Below, piece after piece: positions 48,211 through 60,899 of a stretch of DNA of 64,000 nt. Position 1 is the stretch's first letter. The number at the start of each line of letters is the position of its first letter. The stretch is from Prostheceraeus crozeri (taxonomy: Eukaryota > Platyhelminthes > Polycladida > Euryleptidae). The DNA lies in the NCBI GenBank assembly GCA_907163375.1, contig CAJQUW010005335.1:174950-238949 (forward strand). The letters run 5' to 3'. The position numbers and the translations under genes were made by a program. A model generated the notes under the pieces. It was given only the letters and a program-made list of their open reading frames with translations, made no database searches and was not told the DNA's origin.

Positions 48211-51200
48211 CCCTGTGGTAAAGGCGACGTCGGGCCAACGTCGGTCCATCGTCGGTCAGCAAATTTTGGTCGGCTGTTGGTTGGCTACTGGTCGGCCAAA
48301 AATATTGTGTTGGCTCATGGTTGGCAATGGCCGGTTTATTGTCGGCCAAAAGTTTATGTGGGTGGATTTTAGTCGAATTTTAGTTGGCCAAGGTCGGCCG
48401 AAAATGCTGTGTTGGCACATAGTCGGCCAATGTCGGCATATGGTCGGTCAATTATCTATGGTTGGATTGTGTCCGTATTTCAATTGACCATGGTCGGACT
48501 AGAGTATTGTTGGCTTCCCAATGGCAAGATCTTAAGAGGGATGTCGGACATTATCTGGAAATTCTTTCAGCATCAGAATTTTCTGCAGTGCTGAATCCTC
48601 GAATGCAGTTGTACCTGTTCTAGATTTCATAGCGAATGATGCATTGTAATGAAAAATACAACTGCGGTTTTACATGGGCTGAAGCTCGTTATCGAATGTA
48701 AAACCCATATTATGCTCATTGCGTATTTCCGATCTAAAAGCATGTTATTGATGATCTCTATTATTTTTAAATCATCGGTAGTGTTGCTACAATAAGTAAT
48801 AGACTCACTTTGAAACAATCAATCGACTAGTATATATATGGACCTACGCGGTTCTACTTCAGTAAGCCTATGTTCTTGATTTTTGATTGATGCAGTTGTA
48901 TTCGCTAAATTACTTCACTAAAAATTTCTGAACTTTAGATAATGAATCAGAAAGCAGCTGAATCAAACAGATGCGTTAATATCAGCTCACTCAGTCTGTG
49001 AGATCTGATCTGACTGCGCTATCTTTCTATCACTGTAGAAAAATTCGGCGTCAATACAGTTGTGAAGATTCATTCATTTGTCAGAACAGTAGCAGTCGAT
49101 AATTCCCCGCCGTGTCCTTGCAACAAACCGTCTATGCCTGTGACTCATAGTGTGCGTGGTCTGCCGTCTGGTGTTCCCTACTTGTTTCATTGTCCTCGCC
49201 GTCAAGTGGAAAGTTGCGCAGTAGCTTGACTGCTCGTTCAGTCTCTTGCATGGTCTATCACAGCAAAGCGCACAATGAGCTCGGTGTTTTCATTGACAAT
49301 TATTACCACTAAGCGTCGCCGTAGCAAAGGATATTTAAATACATATATATGCGCCTTCTTTCTTCATCTATCGTCAATTTCGTGATCGCACCTGTGTTTT
49401 TGCCATTTGCTTACTTCATCCATCACAGTACATGGAATGTTACTTACGAGACTACCTCACCGAACTACAGCATTATTGACGCATCGAAGTGATAGATAAC
49501 TCTTTCAACGATACTGAATTATAATAATAACTCGAAAATTATGAACGTTCGTGTGCAGTCAGTTATCACGTATATGAGAGATTTTCCACGCAAGGAAGCA
49601 ATCAAATTCCCCCTCAATTTATTTATGCAACAGGATTTAAACCATGCATCTCATGTTATTGTGCATCAAACTACATAGAAAGGGTAAGTTTCAAAATGCG
49701 AGCTCAATTTTACTTGCAAGTCAACATGTAGTCTGCATGCAGCAACTTATGGGTTATCATCACCCCCACTTTTCAAATTTCTCTAAAACTTTTAAAATGA
49801 ACCAATTGTCAAAAAACTTCGTCATGCCAACGTAGTTGGGTATATTTTCCACCCACAGAAAAAGATTTATGCAAATCGGACAAGTAGCCTACTTTTAAAC
49901 TAGAGACGATAAAGTCAAATGTTCCAATATCAACATGCAGGTTGATCTGACTTCGTCTGTTCGATGCATTTTACATTCGTGTACTGTGTGCATTGTTCTC
50001 TCTCTGTTTTTGTCTCATCCACTGCTATTTTAAATCTTCCCACGACCACTATCCGACCACACTTTTTTAAGTTAAATATTTAAGTGTGCGGGATGTGGCT
50101 CTGGTCATAATTGTTAATTCACGAATATCTCAAATCTAGTTGGCTAAGATCTAGTTGGGTCAAAAGAAGTCAGATCAAGCTGTGACATCGCTACATTTCA
50201 AGTTATCTTCTTTCAATCAAAAAGTACTTGCGCAATTTGCATGAATTTTGGCATGCATGTAGAAAATATGCTCAACTAAGTTTACTGCAAGATTTGTGAC
50301 GATTCATTCACTTTTGTTGATTTTACACACATTTCTAAACGTGGGGGAGGTATCAAGTACCAACATGTTTTTTGAAGACTCAAATCAACAAATTTTAATG
50401 TTATTTGGATTCATGGATCATGATCATGTATAGACCTTCCGCATCTGCTCCTGATTATCTATATCTGCTCTTGTAATTTCGTAATTGCGACTTTAAAATT
50501 TATGCTACTAATTAAGTATAGGCTTCATTCTTCTCAATTACTTCAGTTTTGAAACTGATTGACGTGCCTTTTAAATTGTGCAGTGTTCAGTGTAATCAAT
50601 TAAGACTTACTTTTTGTTACAGACCTAGATTCTGTTACGCAATTTAGAAAAATAATTTTGATGTTTTATGATAACTAGAAAGTTTATTTACATGTTAACT
50701 CACTGCTACTCTTTCATCTCAAAAAGTGCTTTTTGATCTGAAATGATTATTGGTATTTTACTTAGGTCTAGGTACAGCTGGTGCATGTTTACTGAGGCAC
50801 CATGAATTACATGTACATCAAAATATGTCATCATACAAACGGTTGTCAAGTGGGTATTACATTTGCAGATTTCATTTCATTTTAATTAATAGATATATTA
50901 AAATGAAAGTATTATTGAAATTTAACAAAATAAAGCAATAGTGAATTCATTTATCTGTCTAGCCTACGTACTGCCTCCACAAGCAAAGTTGGAATTATTT
51001 ACTCTTACTATTGACTAATATGATAATATAATATATGATTAAATGTTTAACTTAACCCTTCAAGCCTTATATTTGCAAACTGAATAGACTTGTAAGATAT
51101 TCTTTGGCTATTCATTACACCTAGTTTCAGATCCTCCAAAAATCTGCGAGATTTCTTTCCAAACAATTATATGTTTCTGTATTATTTCTGACAAATATGT

Positions 51201-52277
51201 CTATTTGGTACAGTTGCCAATAATTGCTTTTGGAAAAATCAACATCAATTTCATAAATCCAGTCTTAGTAACGAAAGATGAATGTCATTCTCTAATTCTG
51301 GTGAGCTTTGAGCCTTTTATTCATCATGTGTCAACTTTAACGGACTTTCTTGTAATTGTAGAATAATTTATGAATGAATTTCACATATACCGAAAATGTG
51401 CTTGTTGAAATCATATCTTCAGCAAACAAAACCCATCGCGATGAAATCTCAAAACAGCCATTTGGAGTTCGACTCCAGAACACATGACAATCATAACAAG
51501 GTGAGTGTATATTTCCTAACTTGGTAATTCTTATTTGTAGTCTGTGCCATGGGGTTTCACGAAGGCCAAGCCAATTGAGTCGGTGACCACCAGTGTGTCG
51601 ACGATCAATCCAAGTCAAGCATGTAGTTAGAACAACAATATGTAGTAAGTGTAACAAAAAGCTTTGGTAAAATGAAGGCAAATTTATGCAACTTTGGTAA
51701 AATATCATTAAAGAACAGATACTGCTCACCGTGTTTTACAAATATGCACGGATGCGCTAATGGTTTTTGAATTATATTTTGACAACATTTTTCATACGTT
51801 TCTGATAAAACTAACTATTAACCATTTGGAGACACGGACGAAAGATAGTTAGTTTCATCAGAAACTTCAGGCAAAATGATAATAAAAATGCCTCAACTTT
51901 AAATGCCTAAAAGAGAGTGTAATATTTCACTCAAGTTGCATGGATTTAACTCTATTTGGCCACGGCTTTTCATTACACTAACTAGTTATTGTTCCTCGAA
52001 CCGCATGCTTGACTTCAGATTGATAGTCGGCAAACTGGTGGTCACCGACTCACTGGCCAACTATGAGCCAACGTTAGGTCGATGGTCGGCAAATTGGTGG
52101 TCACAGACATACTGGCCAACTGTGAGCCGACGTCGGCTTTGGATCGCAATGCGACCATTCGCCAACCGTCGGCATATCAGCGGCCACCGACTCACTAGCC
52201 AACTGTCAACCAACGTCGGCAGAAAGTTGATTTGGCCGATCGTGCGACCTCGAGCCGACGTCGCCTTTACCACAGGG
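48211..52277. mobile_element. 4.07-kb DNA element with perfect 23-bp TIRs
   Basis: The left end begins CCCTGTGGTAAAGGCGACGT at 48211, and the right end is its exact reverse complement ending at 52277; identity holds for 23 bp. Subterminal arms of about 285 bp (to 48495) and 260 bp (from 52018) consist of repeated GTCGGC, TTGGC and GGCCAA words in mirrored orientation with a loose ~78-bp period. The arms are GC-rich; the interior is AT-rich with no transposase frame. I see no clear target duplication (left flank ATAGTGA, right flank GAACTAT). Non-autonomous, superfamily undetermined. Confidence 0.8.
48500..52015. other. Interior of the 4-kb TIR element, no gene recognised
   Basis: No catalytic DDE, helicase or recombinase motif in any frame. 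The longest minus-strand frame (51337-51729, 130 codons) is unrecognised. A GTGAGT donor-like and TTTGTAG acceptor-like pair at about 51501-51540 would delimit a ~45-bp intron, but the joined frames are not convincing. Confidence 0.4.
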
Positions 52278-52279
52278 GA

Positions 52280-54440
52280 ACTATACGAATATGATTAATG
52301 CAATTGTATAAAATAGTGCATTCCTGAGGTACGTTGGAATTCCTACAGGATTCCCATAGATATTTACTGTGCCGTGTTAATGAATGATCGAAAATAGGAA
52401 AATAGCCTCATTTTTTCCTCATGAAGTAAATTTTATTGAAAAGTCCTCTGCAAAAAATCCCACGATTGATCGAGCTGAATCGATTAATTGCTCCCACCAC
52501 CGAATTCATGCCACATCAGCAAAATAGTGACCAGGAAGCGGCTTTATTGTGTTCCACAGTATCGGTATGATGAGTCTTAATGAAACAACAGTATTATTAT
52601 CGCTTCATAGTAATCAAGCATCAAACATTCAAATCAAGCGTTACGACACCTTAAAATTGGAATGCGAACACTTTCTTCAACTCCTGGTGATAAATGCGTT
52701 CAGTCGGAAAATGTGAAGCAGCTATTTTTATTATGAACTTGAACTTTCTTAATCGACAGTTTACTGTTATCGGATACTGTGTTTTTAAACTGTCTCCAAG
52801 AAAGACTGAATTAAGTAGTAGATAATGGATGACTTCGAGGTCATTATAGAACTTCCTAACCGAAGACCGTCATGCCCGAGGTCAATAAATTCTATATGAC
52901 AGAAATAAATCATCTATTATCTGTTATAATGCATGCTATAGATATATTTCAGAAGAGGTTAATAATTTCCATAATTACCTCTATGCACGGATATCTCTCA
53001 TAAATACCTCAAAACATGGATACCTTGAAGTATGCATCTTGATATTTCAAAATTTTTAAATGAATTTCTTTAAGTAATCAACAGCCCAAGATACGGATCG
53101 TTCGACGATACTTCAATACAAGGTCTTATGAAAATATGCAACGTCTTATCGAATCAATGTAATTCTAAAATCTTCAACCGTTTTCATTTGCAGGACAGTG
53201 ATATGGGCTGCCGGTCACAATCTTCGTCAGGAAATAAGTTGAAACAGTATATGTATTGCTAACATCAGCTTGAAAATTTGAAATTTAGGCTATCATATAT
53301 GATTAAAGATTAAGTCATAGTGTATAAGTAATGGAAAAGTTATATACAAAATCATTCATGGAATTAAGACATGGTGATAGGAATTTTGGGCTCAAAAATG
53401 GATGATCGTAAAACATGCTGCATATTTATTCCATGTGGCCAATCTTCTGTTTTCCTTTGTTTCTCGTTTCCGTTTAGTTCTTTTAATAAAGATATTTTTA
53501 TTTCAGATTCATCATGTTTGTGTTCTGTGCAATGAAATGAGACAACTTTGTCTGTATTCTTATGGGCAATGTCATTACTAGCGATGCTCATTCATACGCT
53601 CTCCCAAACTTCTGCCCGATTAACCGATGTAAATGAAGTTACAGCCATTAAAACGAATAGAATATACAATGCTTTTCGTTATGCATGTTGCGTTACTTGC
53701 AGTTATCTTGTATGATAAATTTGTTACTGACGATGTTATAAATTCATCCGAGGAAAGAACATTACATGTTTTGCACCGTGTGGAACCACATCTTGAAGTA
53801 ATCCCGTATTCCGCTGATCTTGAGGTGGAGCATCTTGTAATTTAAACGAAACTATAATCTTCTTAATTGTTGTTGAAGGCTTCCACATAGTTCAACTGAT
53901 ATCTGAATTTCATTAAGAAAATGTTGATCTTTGGCGAGGATTACTTTTATCTGATTGTATGTCGGAGGATGATGATCTATGCCAAGCCCCATTACAGAGA
54001 GGATGTCCTCGCAGCCTTGTTCAACATCAAATTAACAAAGCTTTACGTGTAGATGAGAATACATTATTTATCAAGATGAAAAAATTCTCAAATGTTCAAA
54101 CAATTCCAATGATTGCACCTTATCATCCTTCAACATGCGGTTCATCATTCGTTTTAATGACAATGATGTAGGGATGAGCATTGAAAAGAATTAAACAGAC
54201 GAGCCGGTGACCGAGACTTCCCGCTGGGTGGGGTGAAACCGACCTGCACTGTATCACAAAGGTATTCAAGGTGATCGTCTCACAAAGGCCGATTCCTTCT
54301 CTACATTGGCATCTCTATATTCAGATATATTTCAGATATTGAAAATAATATTTGCTATGTTTGATGGAGAGAATGTTTCAAAAATTTCGAAATTTACTGA
54401 ATTACGATCATTATCCTTTATTATACTTACTGTCTTGCTG
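52280..54440. other. No gene recognised
   Basis: AT-rich, with two plus-strand frames of 70 codons (53633-53845 and 53959-54171) that match nothing I know. Confidence 0.45.
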
Positions 54441-54474
54441 AAGCCGCTATCATGCAACTCGGAAAATGACCTCC

Positions 54475-55610
54475 CTTGTTATTCGGATCCACTCTTGTCG
54501 ATGTTGGCAATGTGTGCCCTTCGCCCCGGAAATTCGTCTCTCCATCTTCTCTTCTGCCGGCCATTGCATCTTGTCCTATCTCTCGGAATCCAGTTTGTCA
54601 ATCTGGTACTCCAACGATAGTCATCTCTCCTCATAACATAACCGGCCCACTTCCATTTCAAATGTTACTACATTTGTTATGAAAACATTACAAATGTTAT
54701 TACAATTCTGCTTTTACATCTTTTACATCGGTCCGCCTTCTTACTTCATTATTTTCTTATCTCCAGAATTATTATTATTTCCAGCATTATCCTCTCCATA
54801 GCTTGCTGCGTGACTTGCAGTCTTGATTCCGTATTTTTACTCAGTGACCATGTTTGATAGCCATAGTTAGAACTGGTAGAATGCACATGTTGAATAAACG
54901 TCTTCTTGCACTTAATTAGATCTTCTTATTGATAAGGAATGGTCTTAGTTTCCAAAACGCTATCCAAGAGTTCTGAATTAATATTGAAATCTCTTTCTGC
55001 AGACGCTCTTCAAATGAGATTATCTGTCAGAGGTATTTCGCATGATCTTCATATTGCATTTTTTGATGGATCTGTAGTTTTTGATGTCCTTAGTGTTTCC
55101 ATTTTTGTATCAAACAACATTATTAGATTTAATCCACAATTTCGGAACTTCTCCACTTATCATTATCCTATTAAATAGTTTGGTGAGGATTCTTAAGGTT
55201 TTTTTCCTCCGGCTTTCAACATTTCGCTCGAGATCTCATCTCTTCCTGGCGATCGGTGATTTTTCATTGATTTTATTACTGATCTCACTTCTGCCTCTGT
55301 TATGGCTGGTTCATCCCGTGCATCATCATCATCACTGTCTTCTTCTACTTCGTTCTTAATTTGATCCTGCCTTCTTGGGTGTAGATCTTTATAAAACTTC
55401 GCGAATTCTCAGGTTATTTCTTTTCTGTCGCTTGTCTCTGATCCATCGTTTCTTTTGATGGTGGTAATCATTTTCTCCCGTTCCTAATCACTTGCCAAGA
55501 ATTTTTCTCTGTCATCATATAATGTGAATGACATTTTTCTCAGTGATGCGTGGTTAACTTGCTTTACAGATAGACCACCCTCATAGAATCTTTGTGTTTT
55601 GATGCTTTGA
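54475..55610 (-). pseudogene. RTE-like LINE remnant, internally deleted
   Basis: At the 5' side (about 55560-55180) the minus strand reads FYKDLHPRR, an acidic DDDDARDEPAIT spacer, EVRSVIKSMKNHRSPGRDEI and SSEMLKAGGKKTLRILTKLF, the RT 0 region of RTE/EN-RT type LINEs. At the 3' side (54661-54479) it reads MKWKWAGYVMRRDDYRW and RCNGRQKRRWRDEF, the conserved C-terminal tail of the same group. The palm with YxDD is largely unrecognisable between them, with many stops. Confidence 0.7.
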
Positions 55611-55619
55611 TTTAGTTAA

Positions 55620-56475
55620 TTTGTAATCATAAAAAATCTATTTTACCATTCATAAAAGCCATACAAGAATGTCATAACCATGTACAAAGTGCATTGCGAT
55701 CTACAATGTGCTGCCAATTCTATTGCAATTACATATTGCAAAAATTAACATGCGATGACAGTTGGTAATAAATTTTCAAAAGATTCTTTTTATTGCTATC
55801 GTGCTATCTCATAATGATGATTTATGAATTCTTTAATAATGAGACCTGAATAATGAATACGCGCACCTGTCCAGTGTATCCAATAATTACTCGCAGTTAA
55901 TGGCATATATAAAGATAGATCGAAACGATTAATTTGCAAATTGCTGTTAAGCCCCGATGACGAGAAGTGGTCGTCATTGAATAATTCCCTCAACTGGCTA
56001 GTTCCCCTAATCTCTTCAGGCATCTAATTGACAATGTCGAGCTAGTCTTGTCATGGTGCAATTGCTATTGCGAAAAGTGGGTAAATTGGACAAAGTAGAG
56101 AATGATGGGCATACTGCTCGTCAATGTCAATTGCGGAGGTGTTGGAAATACAAAGCTTGGGCTTAACAGACTGTGATGTAAGTCTTTCTGCATTTCGACT
56201 TCCAATATTGTTGGGAGAACCGATTTGGCAACTGATTCGACATGAAGAGTCGGAAACCGGCGGTAGTCGCCTGTTGATTTCCAGTTAGGGAGTCAAATAA
56301 TAATAATAATAAGCGTGTTATATTTAGAATGCCTCAATACTGAAAATCGTGAGGCCAAAATTCAGGAAAAAATTACACATATAAAATTCACAAGTCAATA
56401 ACAAGTACAAACTGTCAGATTAGAACAAACCACGATTATAGGCACGAATCATTGAAAGAAGGAATGATTGTTGCC
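55620..56475. other. No gene recognised
   Basis: Short frames only, with a short (TAA)n tract at about 56299-56313. Confidence 0.45.
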
Positions 56476-56480
56476 TCTCG

Positions 56481-56553
56481 TTGAGCGGGTGGCACAGTGG
56501 TTACTGTCTCTGGCTATGGTCTAGACGTGCCTGGGTTCGAACCAGCTCCCAGT
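56481..56553 (+). mobile_element. tRNA-derived segment (SINE head)
   Basis: GTGGCACAGTGG (about 56489-56500) fits the pol III A box, and GGGTTCGAACC (about 56533-56543) fits the B box, 33 bp later as in a tRNA. The T-arm stem CTGG/CCAG closes the GTTCGAA loop. The acceptor stem does not pair well, so it is a SINE head or tRNA pseudogene. It runs straight into a 7SL-like segment. Confidence 0.6.
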
Positions 56554-56565
56554 CACTTATTAATT

Positions 56566-56615
56566 TCGGCCGGGTGTGTGGCTAGCACCTGTAATCCAGC
56601 TACCTGGAGGCCCTT
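56566..56615 (+). mobile_element. 7SL/Alu-domain-like segment, copy 1
   Basis: GGCCGGGTGTGTGGCTAGCA is followed by CCTGTAATCCAGCTACCTGG and AGGC. This matches the start of metazoan 7SL RNA (GCCGGGCG-GGTGGC, CCTGTAATCCCAGCTACT, GGGAGGC) with a few differences and one missing C. It begins about 13 bp after the tRNA-like T-arm. 7SL supplies the SRP Alu domain and is a known SINE source. Confidence 0.6.
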
Positions 56616-56693
56616 GATGATGGATCCAGTCACCTATTAACTATATAAACACCTATTAATTCCAATATATAATATAACCATTATACTATGTCT

Positions 56694-56875
56694 CAGCCCG
56701 ACCGGGTGCTTTGGCAAGCGCCTGTAATCCAGCTACTTGGAGGTCTAATAAAGGCTGCATTAATAATGATATATAGGGACCTAAGTAGGGACTACTAACA
56801 TTTAAGTAACCCATAAGTGCCATGCCGGGGGTTCGAAGTGGTGAACTCCTTAATCTCGCTATGCCCGCCCAATAC
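56694..56875 (+). mobile_element. 7SL/Alu-domain-like segment, copy 2, longer
   Basis: GACCGGGTGCTTTGGCAAGC then GCCTGTAATCCAGCTACTTG and GAGGTCT again match the 5' end of 7SL RNA. Downstream, GGTGAACTCC and TCGCTATGCCCGCC resemble later 7SL words, so a larger part of the RNA may be present in altered order. It ends a few bases before the LINE coding frame at 56883. It could be a SINE, a retrocopy of 7SL, or 5' leader of the LINE. Confidence 0.5.
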
Positions 56876-56882
56876 CCAATGA

Positions 56883-59800
56883 ATGGAGAATCAATCAATT
56901 GTCATACCGGAACAGGCGTCGCCCGGGTTACCAAGGCCTGCGTTGAATGTTGGGAATCCAGGACGTTCAAGCGGTAGGGCTGCTGGAGAGAACGAACATT
57001 GCAAACGTCAGAGAAGAAAATGGTCACATGCCAGCAACGCCCAAGTAATTGAGAGCCAAAAGTCGTCCGGACGAAAGAGGATATCGCAAGCGCATGCACG
57101 ATATATGGAAACAGATGCATCCAGACACAACCGTGACAGAACAAGGACTCCTAAATCAAAAGCGATTAATTGTGAAGAATAACTTGATGACCTGTCATGA
57201 CATACAAGAAATTGCAAACCGAATATCACAGCCAGGAGTCGATGATAATAAAGAAATTGAAGAAAACAATAATAGCATGCCTTCCAGTCACGACGAAGAG
57301 GAGGAAGAAGACACAGCAACACAAGACGTGAACGTTGAAATATCAGAAAGACCAATATCTGTTGAAGAACTACAATCAAAGCTCCGAATTACCAAATACA
57401 TTGAAAAATATGCAACTCTCGAAAACCGAGTGAATATAAGGAAGATACCTGTCAATAAGGAGACAAGGAAGTTGCTTGAACAAATCGAATTCGTGACAAG
57501 AAGCATTCCCACCAACAGCATAACCGAACTTAACACACTGATATATTCAGCTGCGAAGGTGACGGAAGAGCTGGTATACTCAAGCAACCAGGTCCAAGGT
57601 AAACGCATACCACCATGGAAACGACGACTGCAGAAGCAAATTGAAACACTGAGGAGAGAAATCAGTCAATTAAAGTCGTATATGGAATGCAATGAAAGAT
57701 TACCCCACTACATGCTGCGCAAATATTATATGGACACAAGAAGCACCAATGAAGTGTATGAAGATGCGAAACAGCGTCTAACAGCAATAAGTCATCGATT
57801 GAAGAGGTATGAAGATAGAAACGAACAGTTCAGAATCAACAAGCTATTCCTACACAATCCTAAGAAGGTGTATCGAAGGTTGAGAGGTCAAGAAGCGCAT
57901 GAAGAAAGTCTAAAAGACAAGAATGAAGTAATGGAATACTGGAAAAACATATGGGAGTCAGAAGTGTGCCACAATGAGAATGCTGAATGGTTGGACGAGG
58001 TAGAAGACAAGTGTGCTAGCATACAAAAACAAGCTAGTGTGTCGATATCCGATACTGACATGCAGTACAAACTAACCAGCATGGCAAATTGGAAAGCACC
58101 AGGTCCGGACAAGGTTCAAGCTTTCTGGATTAAGAAGCTAAAGAGCTTGCACTCAAGACTAACCACGTGCTACAACGAGCTCGTAGAGAACCCTACCTCA
58201 ATACCAGAATGGATGGTCACCGGAAGAACCGTACTTATACCCAAAGATGAAAGCAAACCACCACGCCCCGACAACTTCAGATCGATTACCTGCCTCCCAA
58301 CCATGTGGAAGTTGTTCAGTGGGATCGTTGCAAGCAAGATCAACAGACATGTCGAAGCAAACAATATAATGCACCACGAACAGAAAGGATGCCGACCGAA
58401 ATGCAGGGGAACCAAAGAACAGCTGGCCATAGACCGAACAATTACAAGTGAAAGCAGAAGGCGAAAGAAGAACCTGGCAATGGCTTGGATCGACTATCGC
58501 AAGGCATTTGACTCCATCCCACACTCCTGGATAACCAAATGTCTAGATATGTACAAGATCGACAAGGCCATACAAGAAGTTGTTGCTGTATCAATGACAA
58601 TCTGGAAGACGAAGCTAACACATGCCAATGAAGACATAGGAATGGTGCAGATCAAAAGAGGCATCTTCCAAGGGGATTCACTGTCCCCGCTGCTCTTCTG
58701 TCTGGCGATGAACCCACTCAGCGATGTCCTAGGACAGATGCAGCAAGCCTACAAATTAACATCAGGACAACGAGTGAACCACCTCCTTTACATGGATGAT
58801 TTAAAGTTGTACGGAAGGACAGAAAGTGACATAAACGCCTTAATCAATGCTGTCAAGATCTTCAGCGATGACATCAGCATGCGATTTGAATCAGTAAATG
58901 CGCACGTCTCATCACCCATAGAGGCCAGACAATTCACACAGATGGACTAGAGACAGATGAGGCAATATTCAAGACGTGAATGAAGAAGGAGGATACAAGT
59001 ACCTTGGAATCCCGCAACACCACACCAACCTGGATGACACAGCAAAGGCACAAGCAATCGCCGAGTACAAAAAAAGGCTGAGGAGTGTAATGAAGTCAAA
59101 GCTATACGCAATGCACAAGATCGAGGCAATAAATACTTTCGCAGTGCCTATCATCAGCTACACAGGAGGAGTGGTGAAATGGAGAGTCCAGGAGCTTGAT
59201 GAACTGAACCGCAAGACTCGCAAGATAATGAACATGTACGGCGGGCTGCACCCAAGAGCAGACGTAGATCGCCTCTACTTACCGCGGGAACGGGGAGGAA
59301 GAGGCTTGAAGAACCTGACCGACATAGTAGAGCAAGAAAATCGAAGCCTTACAGAACACTTGCACAACGTTGTTGATGACCCACTGCTGGCGGTGGCGCA
59401 ATCAAGTGACCTGTATCGCCAACAAGAAGAAACAACAGATGATTGGAAAAAAAAGAGGATTGAAGGTCGGTACAAAAAATGGAGAGAGAAAACAATGCAT
59501 GGCCAATACGAACGGCAGATGAAAGAAATAACATCAAGGAAGGCATGCTACAGCTGGCTACGAACAGTCAAGCTGAAGATTGAGACGGAAGCACTACTGG
59601 TCGCTGCCCAAGATCAAGCCTAAATACGAAAGCACATGCAACTTACATAATGAAGACAAGCATCGACGCAAAATGCAGGATGTGCAAGGCCGCAGATGAG
59701 ACAGTAGCTCATATCTTAGCTGGATGTTCGAAGTTGGCTGGAACCGAATACATCAACCGTCATAATGAAGTCACAAGAATAATCCACCGCGACATCTGCC

Positions 59801-60225
59801 TACACTACGACTTGCCCGTGTCGCCCGAACCCTGGCAGCACGTGCCTGAGCCCGTCATAGAAAATAGTACGGTAAAGATCCTGTGGGACTTTGAGATAAG
59901 AACTGACAGAAGGATCACTGCAAGAAGGCCGGACATAGTGGTAGTTGACAAAGAGAAGAAGACCGGAGTTATAATAGATATAGCAGTCCCAAAAGACCGG
60001 AATATATGCAATAAAGAAAAGGAGAAAATCACGAAATACCAAGACCTGAAAATGGAAGTGCAGAAGTTGTGGAATATCAGGACGAAGTGTATCCCCGTAG
60101 TGATCGGAGCACTTGGGGCCCACACAGGTAACTTGACAAAGTACCTGAGTAATGGGCAAAAGACCGTTCCAGGACACCATAAAATTCAAAAAAATAGTAT
60201 CTTTAAAAACCACATAAATTCATGA
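56883..60225 (+). pseudogene. LINE with C-terminal restriction-like endonuclease, nearly full length
   Basis: One ORF of about 1,100 codons, broken by small frameshifts near 57060, 58880, 58965 and 59620. The N-terminal part has basic and acidic segments and WKAPGPDKVQAFWIKKL. The RT follows: MAWIDYRKAFDSIPHSW (motif A), FQGDSLSPLLF (B) and the catalytic YMDD at 58789-58800. After the thumb (GYKYLGIPQHH) come a zinc knuckle CRMCKAADETVAHILAGC (about 59677-59731) and RPDIVVVD...GVIIDIAVPKD (from 59926), the PD-(D/E)xK nuclease of R2/R4/NeSL-type LINEs. There is no N-terminal AP endonuclease. Such LINEs are often site-specific; the target here is not evident. Confidence 0.85.
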
Positions 60226-60620
60226 ATTTTGTCCCTTTTTCAGGTTTTTAAGTCCTAAATTCATGAATTTAGACGTTTTTAAAGATACCGATTTTTCAAA
60301 AAATGGTACTTTTTAAATGGTCTAAATTCATGAATTTTGGTCATTTTTCAGGTTATGAAGACCTAAATTCATAAATTTAGGCGTTTTTAAAAATACCCAA
60401 TTTTCAAATTTTTCAAAATCTCAAATTTGAGAATTACAATTTTCACCCTTAAAATCATGACCGTTCCAGGACACCGAAAAAATCATAAAAGTTAAGAATC
60501 TCAAATTTGTGATTATGACATTTTTCATTGCTCAAAGCATGACCGTTCCAGGACACCGAAAATCATAAAAGTTGAGAATTTCAAATTCATGAGTTTAGGC
60601 GTTTTTCAGGTTTTTAAAAT
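60160..60620 (+). repeat. Short-repeat tract after the LINE C-terminus
   Basis: GACCGTTCCAGGACACC occurs at 60162, 60459 and 60541; the first copy encodes TVPGH near the LINE protein's end. Between and after them, AAATTCATGAATTT and variants recur, and a TTTTTCAGGTTnTnAAGnCC to TTTTTAAAnATACC block repeats at about 60237 and 60344 (period about 107 bp). The tract replaces the usual LINE C-terminal tail and probably is its 3' UTR, amplified from the coding end. Confidence 0.65.
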
Positions 60621-60631
60621 ATATCATGTGA

Positions 60632-60790
60632 CTAAAAATATTTGAAGGAATTGGCTTATTCTTAACAATAAGTTTAGGAGTATTTACAATTGTCATTTCA
60701 TCTGGCGTTCTTACAATTCCTGTTGTTGCTACTGCTTTGCAGTCAGATGATCACTCAATTGTAGAGAACATCTGCTTCTCGCATTTATGA
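60632..60790 (+). pseudogene. Hydrophobic ORF fragment, possible Polinton gene remnant
   Basis: An open frame of 52 codons without ATG, preceded by TGA. It encodes a Gly/Ile/Val-rich membrane-like stretch (KIFEGIGLFLTISLGVFTI and VLTIPVVATALQ). The style resembles hydrophobic C-terminal tails found in some transposon-encoded proteins near Polinton genes. Position upstream of the protease fits, but homology is a guess. Confidence 0.3.
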
Positions 60791-60899
60791 AAAAAGGCAT
60801 TTCAGTGTAAAGAGCTGTGACCTCCAACTCAAACATTTGAAAGGAAACAATGTATGAAAGAACAAACAGCTGCTACACCCACTTAGACATTTGTAAGAC

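Noticed and set aside
51337-51729. 130-codon frame with Cys/His/Trp inside the 4-kb TIR element
   Set aside because: No domain recognised; the possible 45-bp intron on the other strand does not give a longer coherent frame.
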